NCBI RefSeq assembly: GCF_005886805.2
Contig: NZ_CP045430.1
Coordinates: 806,001-870,000, forward strand
Reading direction: 5' to 3'
DNA: 64,000 nt
Source: Pseudoalteromonas rubra
GTDB lineage: Bacteria > Pseudomonadota > Gammaproteobacteria > Enterobacterales > Alteromonadaceae
Shown in pieces: positions 36,080-45,845 of this stretch; position 1 is the first letter of the stretch, and every line of letters begins with the position of its first letter. A program made the translations under genes and the position numbers. Below the pieces are notes generated by a model. That model worked only from the letters and a program-made list of their open reading frames with translations. It had not been told where the DNA came from and did not search any database.

Positions 36080-36499
36080 TCAGCTGGCCTGCAACCAGCG
36101 GCGTAAATATTCTAACGATAGGTAAGCTCGCTTCAACTCTAGCCAGGATTCACGTGATTGCTGCCAGTGCCACTGTTCGTCTGCAATTTTCCTGAGCGAG
36201 TCACCATCCTGTGCACGGCTATAAAAAAGCAGATCTCCGGCGTTGGCCAGCCTTGGCAGTGCATCGGTCTGTAACGCCATCGTATGCTCAACCTGTGTGC
36301 GTAGATTGAGCACAAAGGTAATCAGACTGACATTAGTAGCCTGGCTGGCAAGCAGCCTCAGCAAGGTTTGCTCTTTGCTGGCAGTCGGCACCTCATTGAG
36401 TTCAACAAAAACGGGGCTGAGAGATTCAGTCAGCACCTGTTTTTGGCTCTGAGGCAAAGTACAAAACCAGCGAGTGAATTGTTGGAGTGGCGGTGCCAT
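36080..36499 (-). CDS. Hypothetical helical protein upstream of two-component genes
   Basis: The 139-residue soluble product is rich in Leu, Gln and Trp (FTRWFCTLPQSQKQVL, LRKIADEQWHWQQSRESW, AYLSLEYLRRWL) and should be mostly helical. I recognise no family and see no signal peptide. It lies 70 bases upstream of the response regulator on the same strand and may be the first gene of that operon. The ribosome site is weak. Confidence 0.6.
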   Translation of the reverse strand: MAPPLQQFTRWFCTLPQSQKQVLTESLSPVFVELNEVPTASKEQTLLRLLASQATNVSLITFVLNLRTQVEHTMALQTDALPRLANAGDLLFYSRAQDGDSLRKIADEQWHWQQSRESWLELKRAYLSLEYLRRWLQAS

Positions 36500-37026
36500 A
36501 ATAATACCCGGTTAGTCCTTTGATTTGGGGAAAGTTTATCACACCACGCATTTATCGTAAAAACGCGCTCTTACTTTTAAATGTTCTGAGAAGGCTTAGC
36601 AAACACGGAACAAACCCGTTCTCACCTGTTAGAAAGCGAAAGCAACGCACACAGGCACAGCCTAGATTATACCAATTTGCTTAACTTAAGTGTTCTATTT
36701 AGGGACGACAAAACAAAGGCAAAAACACGGGCGATTTTTCTATTCATTTGTTTTAATTGAAAAGTATTTAATATCATTAGCGTCATATATGCTTCTTAAA
36801 ATTGAGCTGGTATTGAGTGAAATTGATATTTTTTTGGCAAAAAGATCAGCGGTGTTCTGGTGCAGGCAGGCAAATCATAGAAATTAGCCCGCCACGAGCA
36901 CGGAGGTTAGATTAGATACAGGTTTAGTACACTTTCTTCACTAAACCAATACAAAGAGATTAAGCACGATCGGCCGAGCGACGCCTGCCCAGCGGGCTTT
37001 AACAGAAAAGCCAGATGTTTTACTGA
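36500..37026. other. Intergenic region without supported gene
   Basis: About 530 bases between two leftward genes. A 65-codon frame at 36690-36887 lacks a ribosome site and family features. A 6-bp hairpin GGCTTT / AAAGCC lies near 36996-37013 behind the winged-helix gene and may be part of a weak terminator. Confidence 0.4.
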
Positions 37027-37437
37027 TCACTGTTCTTTGCATGGTACAGCCTGATGAAACCACTTAGCTATCCAACGGAACGGGTTTGGTCTGGGGTCCA
37101 GTTCAACCATCAGATTGAAACTGTAGCCCTTGCGGTAATGCGTTCTGATCACGTCAACCCCAAGTTTATGTTTGGAAACACAGCGCCGTAATTCGGAAAC
37201 AGCCCGATTTATAGCATTGTTGTCGACATACTCCTGTTGCCAGATCTCCCGGCACAATTCATCCCGGCCAATCACTCTATCTCTATGACAGATAAAATAT
37301 TCTAATAAGTCATAGATAAGAGGTTCAAGGCGCACGCTTTCACCACAATATGTTAACAACCTTTTCCTTTTGTGTAGCTCATAGGGCCCAAATACTGCAC
37401 GGCTAAAGTCAGCATCATATTTATCATTTAACTTCAT
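37027..37437 (-). CDS. Winged-helix regulator, ToxR/CadC-like DNA-binding domain only
   Basis: The ATG at 37437 gives 136 residues; a TTG at 37476 would add 13. The product is almost entirely one OmpR/ToxR-type winged helix: VFGPYELHKRKRLLTYCGE, LLEYFICHRDRVIGRDELCREIW, NNAINRAVSELRRCV and VIRTHYRKGYSF. It lacks the receiver domain of response regulators. The C-terminus ends with a short amphipathic, Trp-containing stretch (NPFRWIAKWFHQAV) and no transmembrane helix, so it is a stand-alone DNA-binding protein or a truncated ToxR-like factor. No target is apparent. Confidence 0.8.
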   Translation of the reverse strand: MKLNDKYDADFSRAVFGPYELHKRKRLLTYCGESVRLEPLIYDLLEYFICHRDRVIGRDELCREIWQQEYVDNNAINRAVSELRRCVSKHKLGVDVIRTHYRKGYSFNLMVELDPRPNPFRWIAKWFHQAVPCKEQ

Positions 37438-37804
37438 GATGATAGACACACTTCCTTTGACGTTTTGAGTTATCAAGCAAGCTTAGTGTAGCGTCTGACA
37501 GGACATTTTAAAATCCGAATTGCGATGAAAGTACATGACTTTTGTTAATAGAAAAAATAATAAGTTGACCCAGCCCGGGTGCAAGGATTTATTCACATTG
37601 TACAAGTAGAAAACAAATATAAAACAAAAATGATACATATGGTGGTTTCAGATTGCTCTGGGCAAATTTTTCCCCACCCTTTATACCGTTATTAGTTACA
37701 ATGGACATAAAACAACCAGCCATTCAGCTATTAGTAAATTTCATAGTTAATGCGGCAAGGGCTCAGATCACGCCGCTGCCGCACTTTTTTCGTCCGAAAG
37801 CGCA
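37438..37804. other. Intergenic region between two leftward genes
   Basis: About 370 AT-rich bases. I see no supported gene, repeat or RNA fold here. It should contain the promoter of the winged-helix gene. Confidence 0.4.
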
Positions 37805-38923
37805 TTACAGCCTGGCCAGCATAGCCTTAATTTTTGCATCATCAGGGTACGTTTTTTGCGCTCGTAGCAGGCTGGATTTTGCCCCTGCCTGGTTATTTTG
37901 TCTGATGTATGCCTTAGCAATGGTCAGCTCAATCATAGGGTGGTTAAACTTAGATTGCGCAAAGGTCATCAACTCAATTGCATTGTGTAGTTGTAATTGA
38001 GTTTTGGCAAACCGGGCCTGATAGACACCTATCATAGCTAACATCTGCACATCATATTGCTCTGGCGATTGCTGAAATTTTGCCATAGCAGCAGCTTTGT
38101 CTCTGAAAAGCAGTTCAGCCAGCTTAACACTCCGATCGTCCTTATATACAGGCTCATTGACCTCTTCAATCCCCATGGCTCGCACCATGGCCACTGCCGT
38201 ATCTGCGGTAGAAAAAGGGTTCTGACCTGTGATCAAACGACCGTCTATCGTAACCTGATTCAACATCAGTCCATCTTGTTCAAACAAACCACCGCGCTCT
38301 TTAAGCTTGTCTTCCAGTAAAAACTCAAACTGGGGGCGCCACTTTTTACCAAAGGCCGTCTCTTCCAGGTTGGTAAAGCCATTTACTCTTTTACCATCAA
38401 CCAGATATGCACCACTGCTCAGCTTCACATCAACCAGGGCTGCCGGACCGTGACACACAGCCCCCACTATGCCCTGCTGCTCGTAAATTTCCCGGATCAG
38501 GCGTTGTAACTCACTATCCTGGTGCAAATCAAACATGGGTCCTTTGCCACCAACGATAAACACGCCGTCAAACGATTGCCCATCGAGACTGGCAAGCTTA
38601 ACGGTATCAGACAAGGCACTCATCGCCTGTGGATCACTCAAAAACGCCTTGTTGTAGGATTTATCCCGGTTATATTCATCTGCCAGGGGCTGCCCGCCCT
38701 TCGGTGAGGCCAGCGTGATCTGAATGCCATTGTCGCTGAATACCTGGTAGGCCTTGCTGAGTTCGTCAAATTCGAAACCCGGCTGGGTTGTTTCTCCGTC
38801 AACCTGTTTACCATAACTACTTAACACCATCAGCACATGCGGCTCGTCCGCGGCGTTGGCTGTGTTGATCGCATTAATGCTCACCAACGACCATAAAGAT
38901 GCAACCATCAATTGTCTTTTCAT
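37805..38923 (-). CDS. Exported DJ-1/PfpI-family protein with TPR-like C-terminus
   Basis: AAAGGAG precedes the ATG, and the 372-residue product begins with a signal peptide (ending NTANA, about residue 24). Residues about 28-255 are a DJ-1/PfpI domain with the nucleophile elbow AVCHGPAAL (Cys157, His158), GGKGPMFDL and the typical ITGQNP segment; this is the Hsp31/ThiJ-like glyoxalase or chaperone group. Residues about 270-372 form helical repeats (AELLFRDKAAAMAKFQQ, LTIAKAYIRQNNQAGAKSSLLRAQ) that look like one or two TPR units. A periplasmic location for a DJ-1 protein is uncommon. Detoxification of carbonyls or protein repair in the periplasm is a reasonable inference. Confidence 0.88.
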   Translation of the reverse strand: MKRQLMVASLWSLVSINAINTANAADEPHVLMVLSSYGKQVDGETTQPGFEFDELSKAYQVFSDNGIQITLASPKGGQPLADEYNRDKSYNKAFLSDPQAMSALSDTVKLASLDGQSFDGVFIVGGKGPMFDLHQDSELQRLIREIYEQQGIVGAVCHGPAALVDVKLSSGAYLVDGKRVNGFTNLEETAFGKKWRPQFEFLLEDKLKERGGLFEQDGLMLNQVTIDGRLITGQNPFSTADTAVAMVRAMGIEEVNEPVYKDDRSVKLAELLFRDKAAAMAKFQQSPEQYDVQMLAMIGVYQARFAKTQLQLHNAIELMTFAQSKFNHPMIELTIAKAYIRQNNQAGAKSSLLRAQKTYPDDAKIKAMLARL

Positions 38924-39002
38924 TATCGAGTCTCCTTTGTTTGGACAGACTCACCGTAACGCTGATACTGTGAAGCCACTGTGAAGTAACTCGTGAAAAT
39001 AC

Positions 39003-39473
39003 ATGCACCGTCAAATTGAAAATGAATTGTGGCAGCTCTATCAGAATGTTTGGTTTAGACCTTGTGCCGCGCTCCCTGCAGCTCCGAATGGCGCAATCGT
39101 CAGTTTGTGGAATCCATGGGGCATAAAACGAACACTTGCTGAAAACCGCCGGTTTCAACGCCTGCTCTATCCGGCATTAAAGCGCAAGGGCTACAAAATG
39201 CACCCGCTTTGGGGAACCAGTGCCAGTCTTGACTATCGGGAATTCAGTTTATTGATTGTATGCTCAGAGCGAGCAGCCACCCGGCTGGCGGCATTGTGTT
39301 ATCAAAAAGCGTATTATTTCGTCCAACAAGACCAGGTTTGGTTGCACAACACCCATCACTCTCAGCAACGAGTGCAGCTTAACGCGTCATTTCAGGCACG
39401 CATAACTTATCGTGCACTCCCCGCACATAATGCTGCCATTCAGGACCTGAACCATTTACCTTTGCACGTCTAG
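39003..39473 (+). CDS. DUF3293-family protein
   Basis: The 156-residue cytoplasmic product has the family pattern: an aromatic start, IVSLWNPWGIKRTLAENRR in which NPWG and EN-R are the conserved points, then a GTSASLDYREFSLLIVC segment in place of the usual G-x-x-EPSF. The function of the family is unknown. It is divergent from the DJ-1 gene with an 80-base promoter region between them. Its 3' end overlaps the convergent GGDEF-EAL gene by four bases. Confidence 0.75.
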   Translation: MHRQIENELWQLYQNVWFRPCAALPAAPNGAIVSLWNPWGIKRTLAENRRFQRLLYPALKRKGYKMHPLWGTSASLDYREFSLLIVCSERAATRLAALCYQKAYYFVQQDQVWLHNTHHSQQRVQLNASFQARITYRALPAHNAAIQDLNHLPLHV

Positions 39474-42283
39474 GCCAGATCCTGAAGGTGATTTTGAGAA
39501 AAGGTCTTACACCAGATCTCAAGTTCACTGAGTGACATAGGTTTAGCATACACATAGCCCTGCACCAGATCACAATCCATTTCCTTGAGGCCTTCGAGCT
39601 GTGCGACATGCTCCACGCCTTCAGCAATGACAGACAAACCCAGGCTGGCTGCCATCGATAATATGGCACGCACCAGGTTTTGTGAGTCCGGAGCATGTGC
39701 GAACTCATGAATGAAGCTCTTATCAATCTTAATGGTGTTAATGGGAAAACGACGCAAATAACTCAACGAAGAGTAACCAGTACCAAAATCATCTATCGAT
39801 AAATGTGCCCCCGTCGCTCTGAGCCCTTCAAGCCAGGCGAGGATGGCCTCATCATCATCGAGTAAAATACTCTCCGTGATCTCAAGCGCCAGATTGGCTG
39901 GCTTGAATCCGGTCTGAACCAGAATATGCCGTAAGGTTGTGGCATTGAAGCCCAGCCGGTATTGCTGACTGGAAATATTCGCCGACAAACAGCAATCCAG
40001 ATCGAGCGTACGATTTAAAGCCGCAATGTCTGATGTGGCGCGCATCAGCATCCACTCCCCCAGCTCAGAGATCAGGCCACTTTCTTCTGCAACCGGAATA
40101 AACTCGTCCGGTGCAATGTATTGCCCCTGATGTGACCAGCGAGTCAGGGCTTCAAAGCCATGTAACTGACCCGTTTTAAGCTCAATGATGGGTTGATAAA
40201 ATACCTCCAGTTCGTTGCTTGTTATGGCTCTGCGCAGCAATTGTTCCAGCTCTACGCGCCGGTTAACCTGTTGCTGCATTGAAGGGGCAAAATAATGATA
40301 CTGATTACGACCGCTTTCTTTTGCTTTATACATAGCCAGGTCAGCCCGGCGTAGGATCTCCTGTTGCTCACGGGCATCATCAGGCATGATGGCAATGCCA
40401 ATACTGGCGCCACTGATCACTTCAAACCCGTTGATAGTGAAGGGCTGAGCCAAAGAAGTGAGGATCTTTTCCGCGACTTTTGCAGCATCCTCAACCTCGC
40501 TGATCTGACTAAGTAACAACACAAACTCATCGCCACCAAAACGGGCCAGAGTGTCAGTACGTCGCACCAGGTGATTCAGCCGGTTGGCCACTTCCAGCAG
40601 CAAGTTATCACCCGCGTCATGCCCCATTGCATCGTTAATGCGCTTAAAGCGATCCAGGTCGATAAATAATAAAGCACTCAGATGAGGCTGACGCTCAATT
40701 TGTTTCAGGTCCTGACAGATCCTGTCCAGCAACAAACGTCGGTTTGGCAATCCGGTAAGCGCATCATACATCGCCTGATAGGCAATTTTGGCTTCCTGTT
40801 CCTTGCGCTCTGTCATATCGGATAGCACCGCAATGTATTGCTGAACCTGACCCTGCTCATCCTGAACGGCACTGATGGCGAGCCATTCAGGGTAAACCGT
40901 GCCATCTTTACGGCGATTCCAGATCTCAGCCGCCCACTCACCTTTGGTTTGCAGGGTTTGCCACATATGCTCATAAAAACGCTTATCGTGACGGCCTGAG
41001 CTGAGCAAGTTAGGTTTTTTGCCCAAAACTTCCTGCTCCTGATATCCGGTAATGCGTGTGAAAGCCGGATTCACCGCCATGATCTCCAGCTCAGCATTGG
41101 TGGTCATGATCCCTTCCTGAGTCGCCTGGTAAACCGCCGCCGCGGTCTTAAGCTCCGCTTCAACTTCTTTAAACTCAGTTACATCCACACTGATGTAAAC
41201 ATATCCCCCTTCAGCCGTGCGAGCATGGCGAATTTGCAACCAGCGTCCGTGTGTTGTCCTTTGCAGTCGTTGCGGTGTGTCACTTTGTTCATGAACAAAC
41301 TCCGACTGGCGTTGTTGCCACTCACTCAGCGTTTGCGGAAACTCTGACCTGGATGTCACCCCGTAGTGTCGCAACCAGCACTGATTTGTCAGCATCAGTG
41401 TTCCCTCGCTGTCATAGAGTGCAAACCCCTCTTGCAGACGTTCAATGGCATCATGCAATAACTGGCTGGCTTGCAAGGCATGGTTTTTGGCTTTGTTTAA
41501 CCGCTGTAAGATAAACAACAAAGTCAGTAACAGCACCACCGTCAGCCCAAACAACTGTTCGCTCAAAGTCCGGGTTTGCCTCAACTGCGAACCATGCAAG
41601 TCCATTTGTGCCCCATAAAGGAGAGCAAAGGCCTGCTTACTATTGATGGCCAGATAATCCTGGCGCGTCGCATGGACCTGACGATAGTATTCAACGGCAA
41701 CCTGGATATGATTGACAAATCGACGACTGAGTAAAGCATGGCTTTGCGATACGACAGTCGCCTCAGCTAAAGTCCGAATGCGGGTATCCAGCAACAGTTC
41801 ATCCAGTGGCTGGCCAGAAGTTACCAGACTGGCGAGTATGGTACTGCCAAGTAATGCCTGAGGATGCCGCATGGCAATCATTTCATCCAGTACCACAGGC
41901 AAATAAGTCAGGCCATTGCGCATCCCCACTGCCTGGGTTTTCAATTGCTCCATCAGTGCCATCTTGTGTCTGAGCAACCTGAGGTAAGCAAGAAACTCCA
42001 TGCTAACATGCCGATTTTGCTGCTTATTTGTCAGCTGCTGCAATGCCCTATCCAGTTGCTGTAACTCATCAAAATGGCGCAAACTACCCACACTGAGTTC
42101 AAGTGCAAATTTATCCAGTTTGGCATCGATGGATTTGGCATCAAACAAATGAGATACCTGCTCATGTTGGCGCTCTCCGGTCGCAATATGAGCGCGAAAG
42201 AAGTACACCATCAAAGCCGTCAGCAGCATTACCAACAGGCACTGACCAATGACAGGGAAGTTAAGTTTCATTGAACGCTTCAT
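39470..42283 (-). CDS. Membrane PAS-GGDEF-EAL cyclic-di-GMP enzyme
   Basis: The 937-residue protein has two transmembrane segments (about 9-27 and 240-260) around a helical periplasmic sensor region of about 210 residues, probably a DAHL-type domain. Two PAS domains follow (about 280-500), the second with an intact N-x-x-F-x-x-x-TGY-x-x-x-E-x-x-GK pattern. The GGDEF domain has an intact RFGGDEF (near residue 580). The EAL domain has GFEALTRW (near 709) and DDFGTGYSSLSYL, so both synthesis and hydrolysis of cyclic di-GMP are possible. The start overlaps the stop of the MauG-like gene (ATGA), so the two are translationally coupled. A redox or peroxide input to biofilm control is inferred. Confidence 0.95.
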   Translation of the reverse strand: MKRSMKLNFPVIGQCLLVMLLTALMVYFFRAHIATGERQHEQVSHLFDAKSIDAKLDKFALELSVGSLRHFDELQQLDRALQQLTNKQQNRHVSMEFLAYLRLLRHKMALMEQLKTQAVGMRNGLTYLPVVLDEMIAMRHPQALLGSTILASLVTSGQPLDELLLDTRIRTLAEATVVSQSHALLSRRFVNHIQVAVEYYRQVHATRQDYLAINSKQAFALLYGAQMDLHGSQLRQTRTLSEQLFGLTVVLLLTLLFILQRLNKAKNHALQASQLLHDAIERLQEGFALYDSEGTLMLTNQCWLRHYGVTSRSEFPQTLSEWQQRQSEFVHEQSDTPQRLQRTTHGRWLQIRHARTAEGGYVYISVDVTEFKEVEAELKTAAAVYQATQEGIMTTNAELEIMAVNPAFTRITGYQEQEVLGKKPNLLSSGRHDKRFYEHMWQTLQTKGEWAAEIWNRRKDGTVYPEWLAISAVQDEQGQVQQYIAVLSDMTERKEQEAKIAYQAMYDALTGLPNRRLLLDRICQDLKQIERQPHLSALLFIDLDRFKRINDAMGHDAGDNLLLEVANRLNHLVRRTDTLARFGGDEFVLLLSQISEVEDAAKVAEKILTSLAQPFTINGFEVISGASIGIAIMPDDAREQQEILRRADLAMYKAKESGRNQYHYFAPSMQQQVNRRVELEQLLRRAITSNELEVFYQPIIELKTGQLHGFEALTRWSHQGQYIAPDEFIPVAEESGLISELGEWMLMRATSDIAALNRTLDLDCCLSANISSQQYRLGFNATTLRHILVQTGFKPANLALEITESILLDDDEAILAWLEGLRATGAHLSIDDFGTGYSSLSYLRRFPINTIKIDKSFIHEFAHAPDSQNLVRAILSMAASLGLSVIAEGVEHVAQLEGLKEMDCDLVQGYVYAKPMSLSELEIWCKTFSQNHLQDLA

Positions 42284-43215
42284 TGTGTCATTTCCTGATG
42301 CTGGCCAACCAGGCTTTCAAGAAAAGCGGCAATTGCCTCTAACTCCGCCTGGCTGAGTGAACGGCCAAGCTGATATCGGGCCATGGTATTGATAGCGCCA
42401 GTTAGACTGTTTTCACTGCCATCATGAAAAAAGAAGGTTTGTCTCGCGGCCAAACGCAGACCCGGCACTTTAAAAGTAAACTTATCGGCCTCACGACCCG
42501 TCACATTGTATCGGCCATAGTCTGCAGGTTCTATGGGAGTACCACGATCGCCAAAGTAGTCACCAAAAGTGCCCATTTTGGCGAACATATTACCACCCAC
42601 ATTTTTACCCTGATGACAATTGATACAGCCATAGTATTTAAATAAACGATATCCCTCCTGCGCTTGCCCAGACAAACTCCCCTTGCCTTGCAGCCACAGA
42701 TCAAAAGGCGCATTGAGGGTAATTAAGCTGCGCTCATAGTGAGCAATAGCATCACTGATGGCATCACTCGACAGTCCGTCTTTATAAACCTGTGTGAAGG
42801 CGTCCAGGAAGGCTTTATCCTTATTGAGCGTGGCGATCAACACAGGCCAGTTGGTGGCGAATTCTTTGGGGTTTTCTACAGGTAGCGTGACCTGAGCTTT
42901 TAAATCAACAGCTTTGCCATCCCAGGCCTGACGAATATTAAATACAGAGTTGTAGACGGTAGGCGCCTTCACGTCACCAAGCCGCCCTGCGACTCCCTTA
43001 GAGCGGGCAGTGTTGTCAGCGCCATGCGTTGTCAATTGATGGCAAGAAGCACAGCTTACTTCGTTACTGCGAGACAGCCGGGTATCAAAAAATAGCTGCC
43101 GACCTAATGCAACCTTGCGAGCATCCGTTGCGACACTGTGCAGTGGTAAAATGGGTTCAGCTGAGACCCATACCGAGCCAAACAACAACGCCCAAATCAG
43201 AAATTTCAGTATCAC
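42280..43215 (-). CDS. Periplasmic di-haem cytochrome c peroxidase, MauG/CcpA-like
   Basis: The 311-residue product starts at a GTG and has a signal peptide (MILKFLIWALLFGSVWVSA). Two haem c sites are present: CASCH near residue 55 and CINCH near 195. LGRQLFFDTRLS before the first haem and APTVYNSVFN after it are typical of the di-haem peroxidase family, which reduces H2O2 in the periplasm or, for MauG-like members, oxidises protein side chains. The four-base overlap with the cyclic-di-GMP gene is unusual for a peroxidase and implies a shared function. Confidence 0.93.
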   Translation of the reverse strand: MILKFLIWALLFGSVWVSAEPILPLHSVATDARKVALGRQLFFDTRLSRSNEVSCASCHQLTTHGADNTARSKGVAGRLGDVKAPTVYNSVFNIRQAWDGKAVDLKAQVTLPVENPKEFATNWPVLIATLNKDKAFLDAFTQVYKDGLSSDAISDAIAHYERSLITLNAPFDLWLQGKGSLSGQAQEGYRLFKYYGCINCHQGKNVGGNMFAKMGTFGDYFGDRGTPIEPADYGRYNVTGREADKFTFKVPGLRLAARQTFFFHDGSENSLTGAINTMARYQLGRSLSQAELEAIAAFLESLVGQHQEMTQ

Positions 43216-43451
43216 GCTTTAGTACCACTCATAGGGGCTAAACACCTTACTAATGTAGCAGTCCTTAATCTTGGCTGACTTGATATGGAATAAAGAATGG
43301 ACGATCTCAGCAAAGCACTAATCGGCTGAGGTCAACCTCCCGGTAACCCGCCACTTTATATCTTCAGACTAAGGAGAAAAATTCAATAACGAGAGGTGTA
43401 AGCCAAAATATTGTCTAAACTTGTGAGATAAGAAGCTTTTTAATCTGATAT

Positions 43452-45845
43452 ATGCAATTAAAAACGCGCCTGACGGTGATCCTGGGATTAACAGCACTAG
43501 CTCCAATGCTGGTGATATTCTTACTAGCCATGTTGCACAGTACCGAGCAGGCAAAACGTCTGAGCATCTCAGCTGCTCAGGCCAAAGTTTATAATGCAGC
43601 CGCCATCTTCGACCGCTATTTCGCTAAACGCAAAAGCGAAGTGGCGACTCTGGCGCGCCAACCAACCTTAAAAGCCATGGACTTTGCGCACATCTCCCCC
43701 ATTTTGCAAACAGAAAAAGCCGCCCATGACCAGACTTACGAAAAGTTCATTATCGGTCGGCCCGACGGCAGCTTTCACAATACCGAAGGCGGAAACCCCT
43801 TTCAAAATATGCTCCGTACCTTCGATGATAAGTCACCAACGGCACGTAAAAGAACCATTTCGCGTCGCGATTATTGGCAACAAACCATAGGCCGAAATGT
43901 TGAACAAAACGCTGAAGTTTACGTGTCCGAGCCGATGATCTCCTACACAACAGGCGTTAAACAAATCGTAGTCGCAGCGACCATACTGGCCAATGATGGT
44001 AAAGTAGCTGGTCTACTGGGTGGCAGCATTCCCTGGCGCGAGATAGATAGACTGGTACAGGCTGTTTCCAAACAAGTTGTTCATCAGTTTTACGATAACG
44101 CCCGGTTTATGCTGGTTTCTCAGGAAGGCATTTACATGTATCACTGGCAGCCAGACAAAATCATCCAACTCAAACGCGAACAGGGGAAATTTGTTGTTAA
44201 TGACATTGGCGAAAAAATCGCAGTACGCTTAAAGGTCACTGAAGAAGCAGACCCACAACTTAAAGAAATTGGCCTGAAGATGATTGCAGGCTTTAATGGC
44301 TATGCGCAGCTGGCTCAAACCCCCACCCGGCCTAAATCTTATATTTTCTATGCGCCTGTCAAGTCTTCAGGGTACAGCATCGCGTTAACTTTACCCGAAC
44401 ATGTGGTGTTCGCCCCGGTGTATGAACTGCGTCAACAGTTGTTGATTATTCTGGCATTTGCCATTGCCATTTCTTTGCTGGTTGCCTGGCGCTTCTCGAA
44501 CAGCATATATCAGCCCATTGCCAAACTCACTAAAGCCGCACAGGCACTGACTCAGGGCAACTTTAATGTGTCTTTGTCTACCCGGGGCAAAGATGAATTG
44601 GCCAAGCTCAGCCGGGCGTTTGCACAGATGCGCGACAAGGTATTCCAGCGCGAATCTGAACTGGAACACAGAGTGGAAGAGCGAACTCAGGCACTGGAAA
44701 TAGCGAAACTCGCCGCAGAAGAAGCCGCCAATGCCAAAAGCCGCTTTCTGGCTAACATGAGCCATGAGATACGCACACCCATGAATGGCATTCTGGGTAC
44801 CCTCCAGTTACTCAACCAGCAAAACAGCTTTAACGCAGAGCAAACCACCCTGATCCGGGTTGCCAATGAGTCGGGGCAGAGCCTGCTGACTCTGATTAAT
44901 GACATTCTGGATATTTCTAAGCTAGATCAGGGCGAAGTATCTCTGTATTTTGAGCCCTTTGACTTATATGCGGTATTACACCATTTGGAGCAGATATTCA
45001 GTGAAAAAGTCATTGAAAAACGGCTGAGATTTCAGCTGGTAATTGGCGATACGGTGCCCAAAGAGGTGGTCAGTGATAAACACCGTTTACAACAGGTTTT
45101 ACTCAACCTGCTCAATAATGCCATCAAGTTTACCCACGAAGGGTTTATCCGTCTGGAAGTAGAAAACATTGGCAACATGGAGCAGGTAATGCTCAGGTTT
45201 ACCGTATCTGACAGCGGCATAGGTATCGCAGAAGACAAGCTCCCGCAAATTTTTAATCCGTTTTATCAGGAAGATGAAAGTACTACCCGGCGCTATGGGG
45301 GATCCGGGCTGGGCCTGTGTATCTGTCAGCATATTATTGACTTGTGCGGTGGCCATCTCAATTGTCAATCGGTGCAAGGGGAAGGCTCTCAGTTTGACTT
45401 TAACTGGCCAGTAACCACGTGCTGCCTGATTTATTCAGAAGACAGCGATCAAGTGACGCTGGGAGAATTACATGGCCATATTTTGTTAGCGGAAGATAAT
45501 GCGGTCAATCAGATTGTCACTAAGGCCATTTTAGAAAAGCTGGGCCTCAGCGTCACCATTGTCACCGATGGCCAGCAAGCCTTGCAGCAGCTGGAAAAAG
45601 AACATTATGATCTGGTGCTGATGGATATGCACATGCCCAATATGGACGGCATTGAAGCGACAAAAGCAATCCGTAGCATGCCTCAGCACATGCAGCTCAC
45701 TATCATCGCGTTGACTGCCAATGTACTGATCAAAGATATAGAGGCCTGTTTTGCCGCTGGTATGGATGATTACATCAGCAAACCCATTGCTCTGGACAAG
45801 CTCCAGACCGTGCTGGATAAATGGTTATCGATAAAAAATGGCTAA
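43452..45845 (+). CDS. Hybrid sensor histidine kinase with dCACHE sensor
   Basis: The 797-residue protein has an N-terminal transmembrane segment, a periplasmic sensor of about 280 residues with the dCACHE pattern (RRDYWQQTIG, VYVSEPMIS, VVAATILANDGKVAGLLGGSI), a second segment (about 325-343), HAMP, a coiled linker, HisKA with His438 in NMSHEIRTPMNG, HATPase with GSGLGLCI, and a C-terminal receiver with Asp725 in LVLMDMHMPNMDG. No HPt domain follows, so phosphate must pass to a separate protein. No adjacent response regulator is present. The last bases overlap the convergent cupin gene by 21 bases. Confidence 0.95.
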   Translation: MQLKTRLTVILGLTALAPMLVIFLLAMLHSTEQAKRLSISAAQAKVYNAAAIFDRYFAKRKSEVATLARQPTLKAMDFAHISPILQTEKAAHDQTYEKFIIGRPDGSFHNTEGGNPFQNMLRTFDDKSPTARKRTISRRDYWQQTIGRNVEQNAEVYVSEPMISYTTGVKQIVVAATILANDGKVAGLLGGSIPWREIDRLVQAVSKQVVHQFYDNARFMLVSQEGIYMYHWQPDKIIQLKREQGKFVVNDIGEKIAVRLKVTEEADPQLKEIGLKMIAGFNGYAQLAQTPTRPKSYIFYAPVKSSGYSIALTLPEHVVFAPVYELRQQLLIILAFAIAISLLVAWRFSNSIYQPIAKLTKAAQALTQGNFNVSLSTRGKDELAKLSRAFAQMRDKVFQRESELEHRVEERTQALEIAKLAAEEAANAKSRFLANMSHEIRTPMNGILGTLQLLNQQNSFNAEQTTLIRVANESGQSLLTLINDILDISKLDQGEVSLYFEPFDLYAVLHHLEQIFSEKVIEKRLRFQLVIGDTVPKEVVSDKHRLQQVLLNLLNNAIKFTHEGFIRLEVENIGNMEQVMLRFTVSDSGIGIAEDKLPQIFNPFYQEDESTTRRYGGSGLGLCICQHIIDLCGGHLNCQSVQGEGSQFDFNWPVTTCCLIYSEDSDQVTLGELHGHILLAEDNAVNQIVTKAILEKLGLSVTIVTDGQQALQQLEKEHYDLVLMDMHMPNMDGIEATKAIRSMPQHMQLTIIALTANVLIKDIEACFAAGMDDYISKPIALDKLQTVLDKWLSIKNG

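Noticed and set aside
36690..36887. A 65-codon rightward frame in an intergenic region
   Set aside because: No ribosome site, an atypical composition and no family features.
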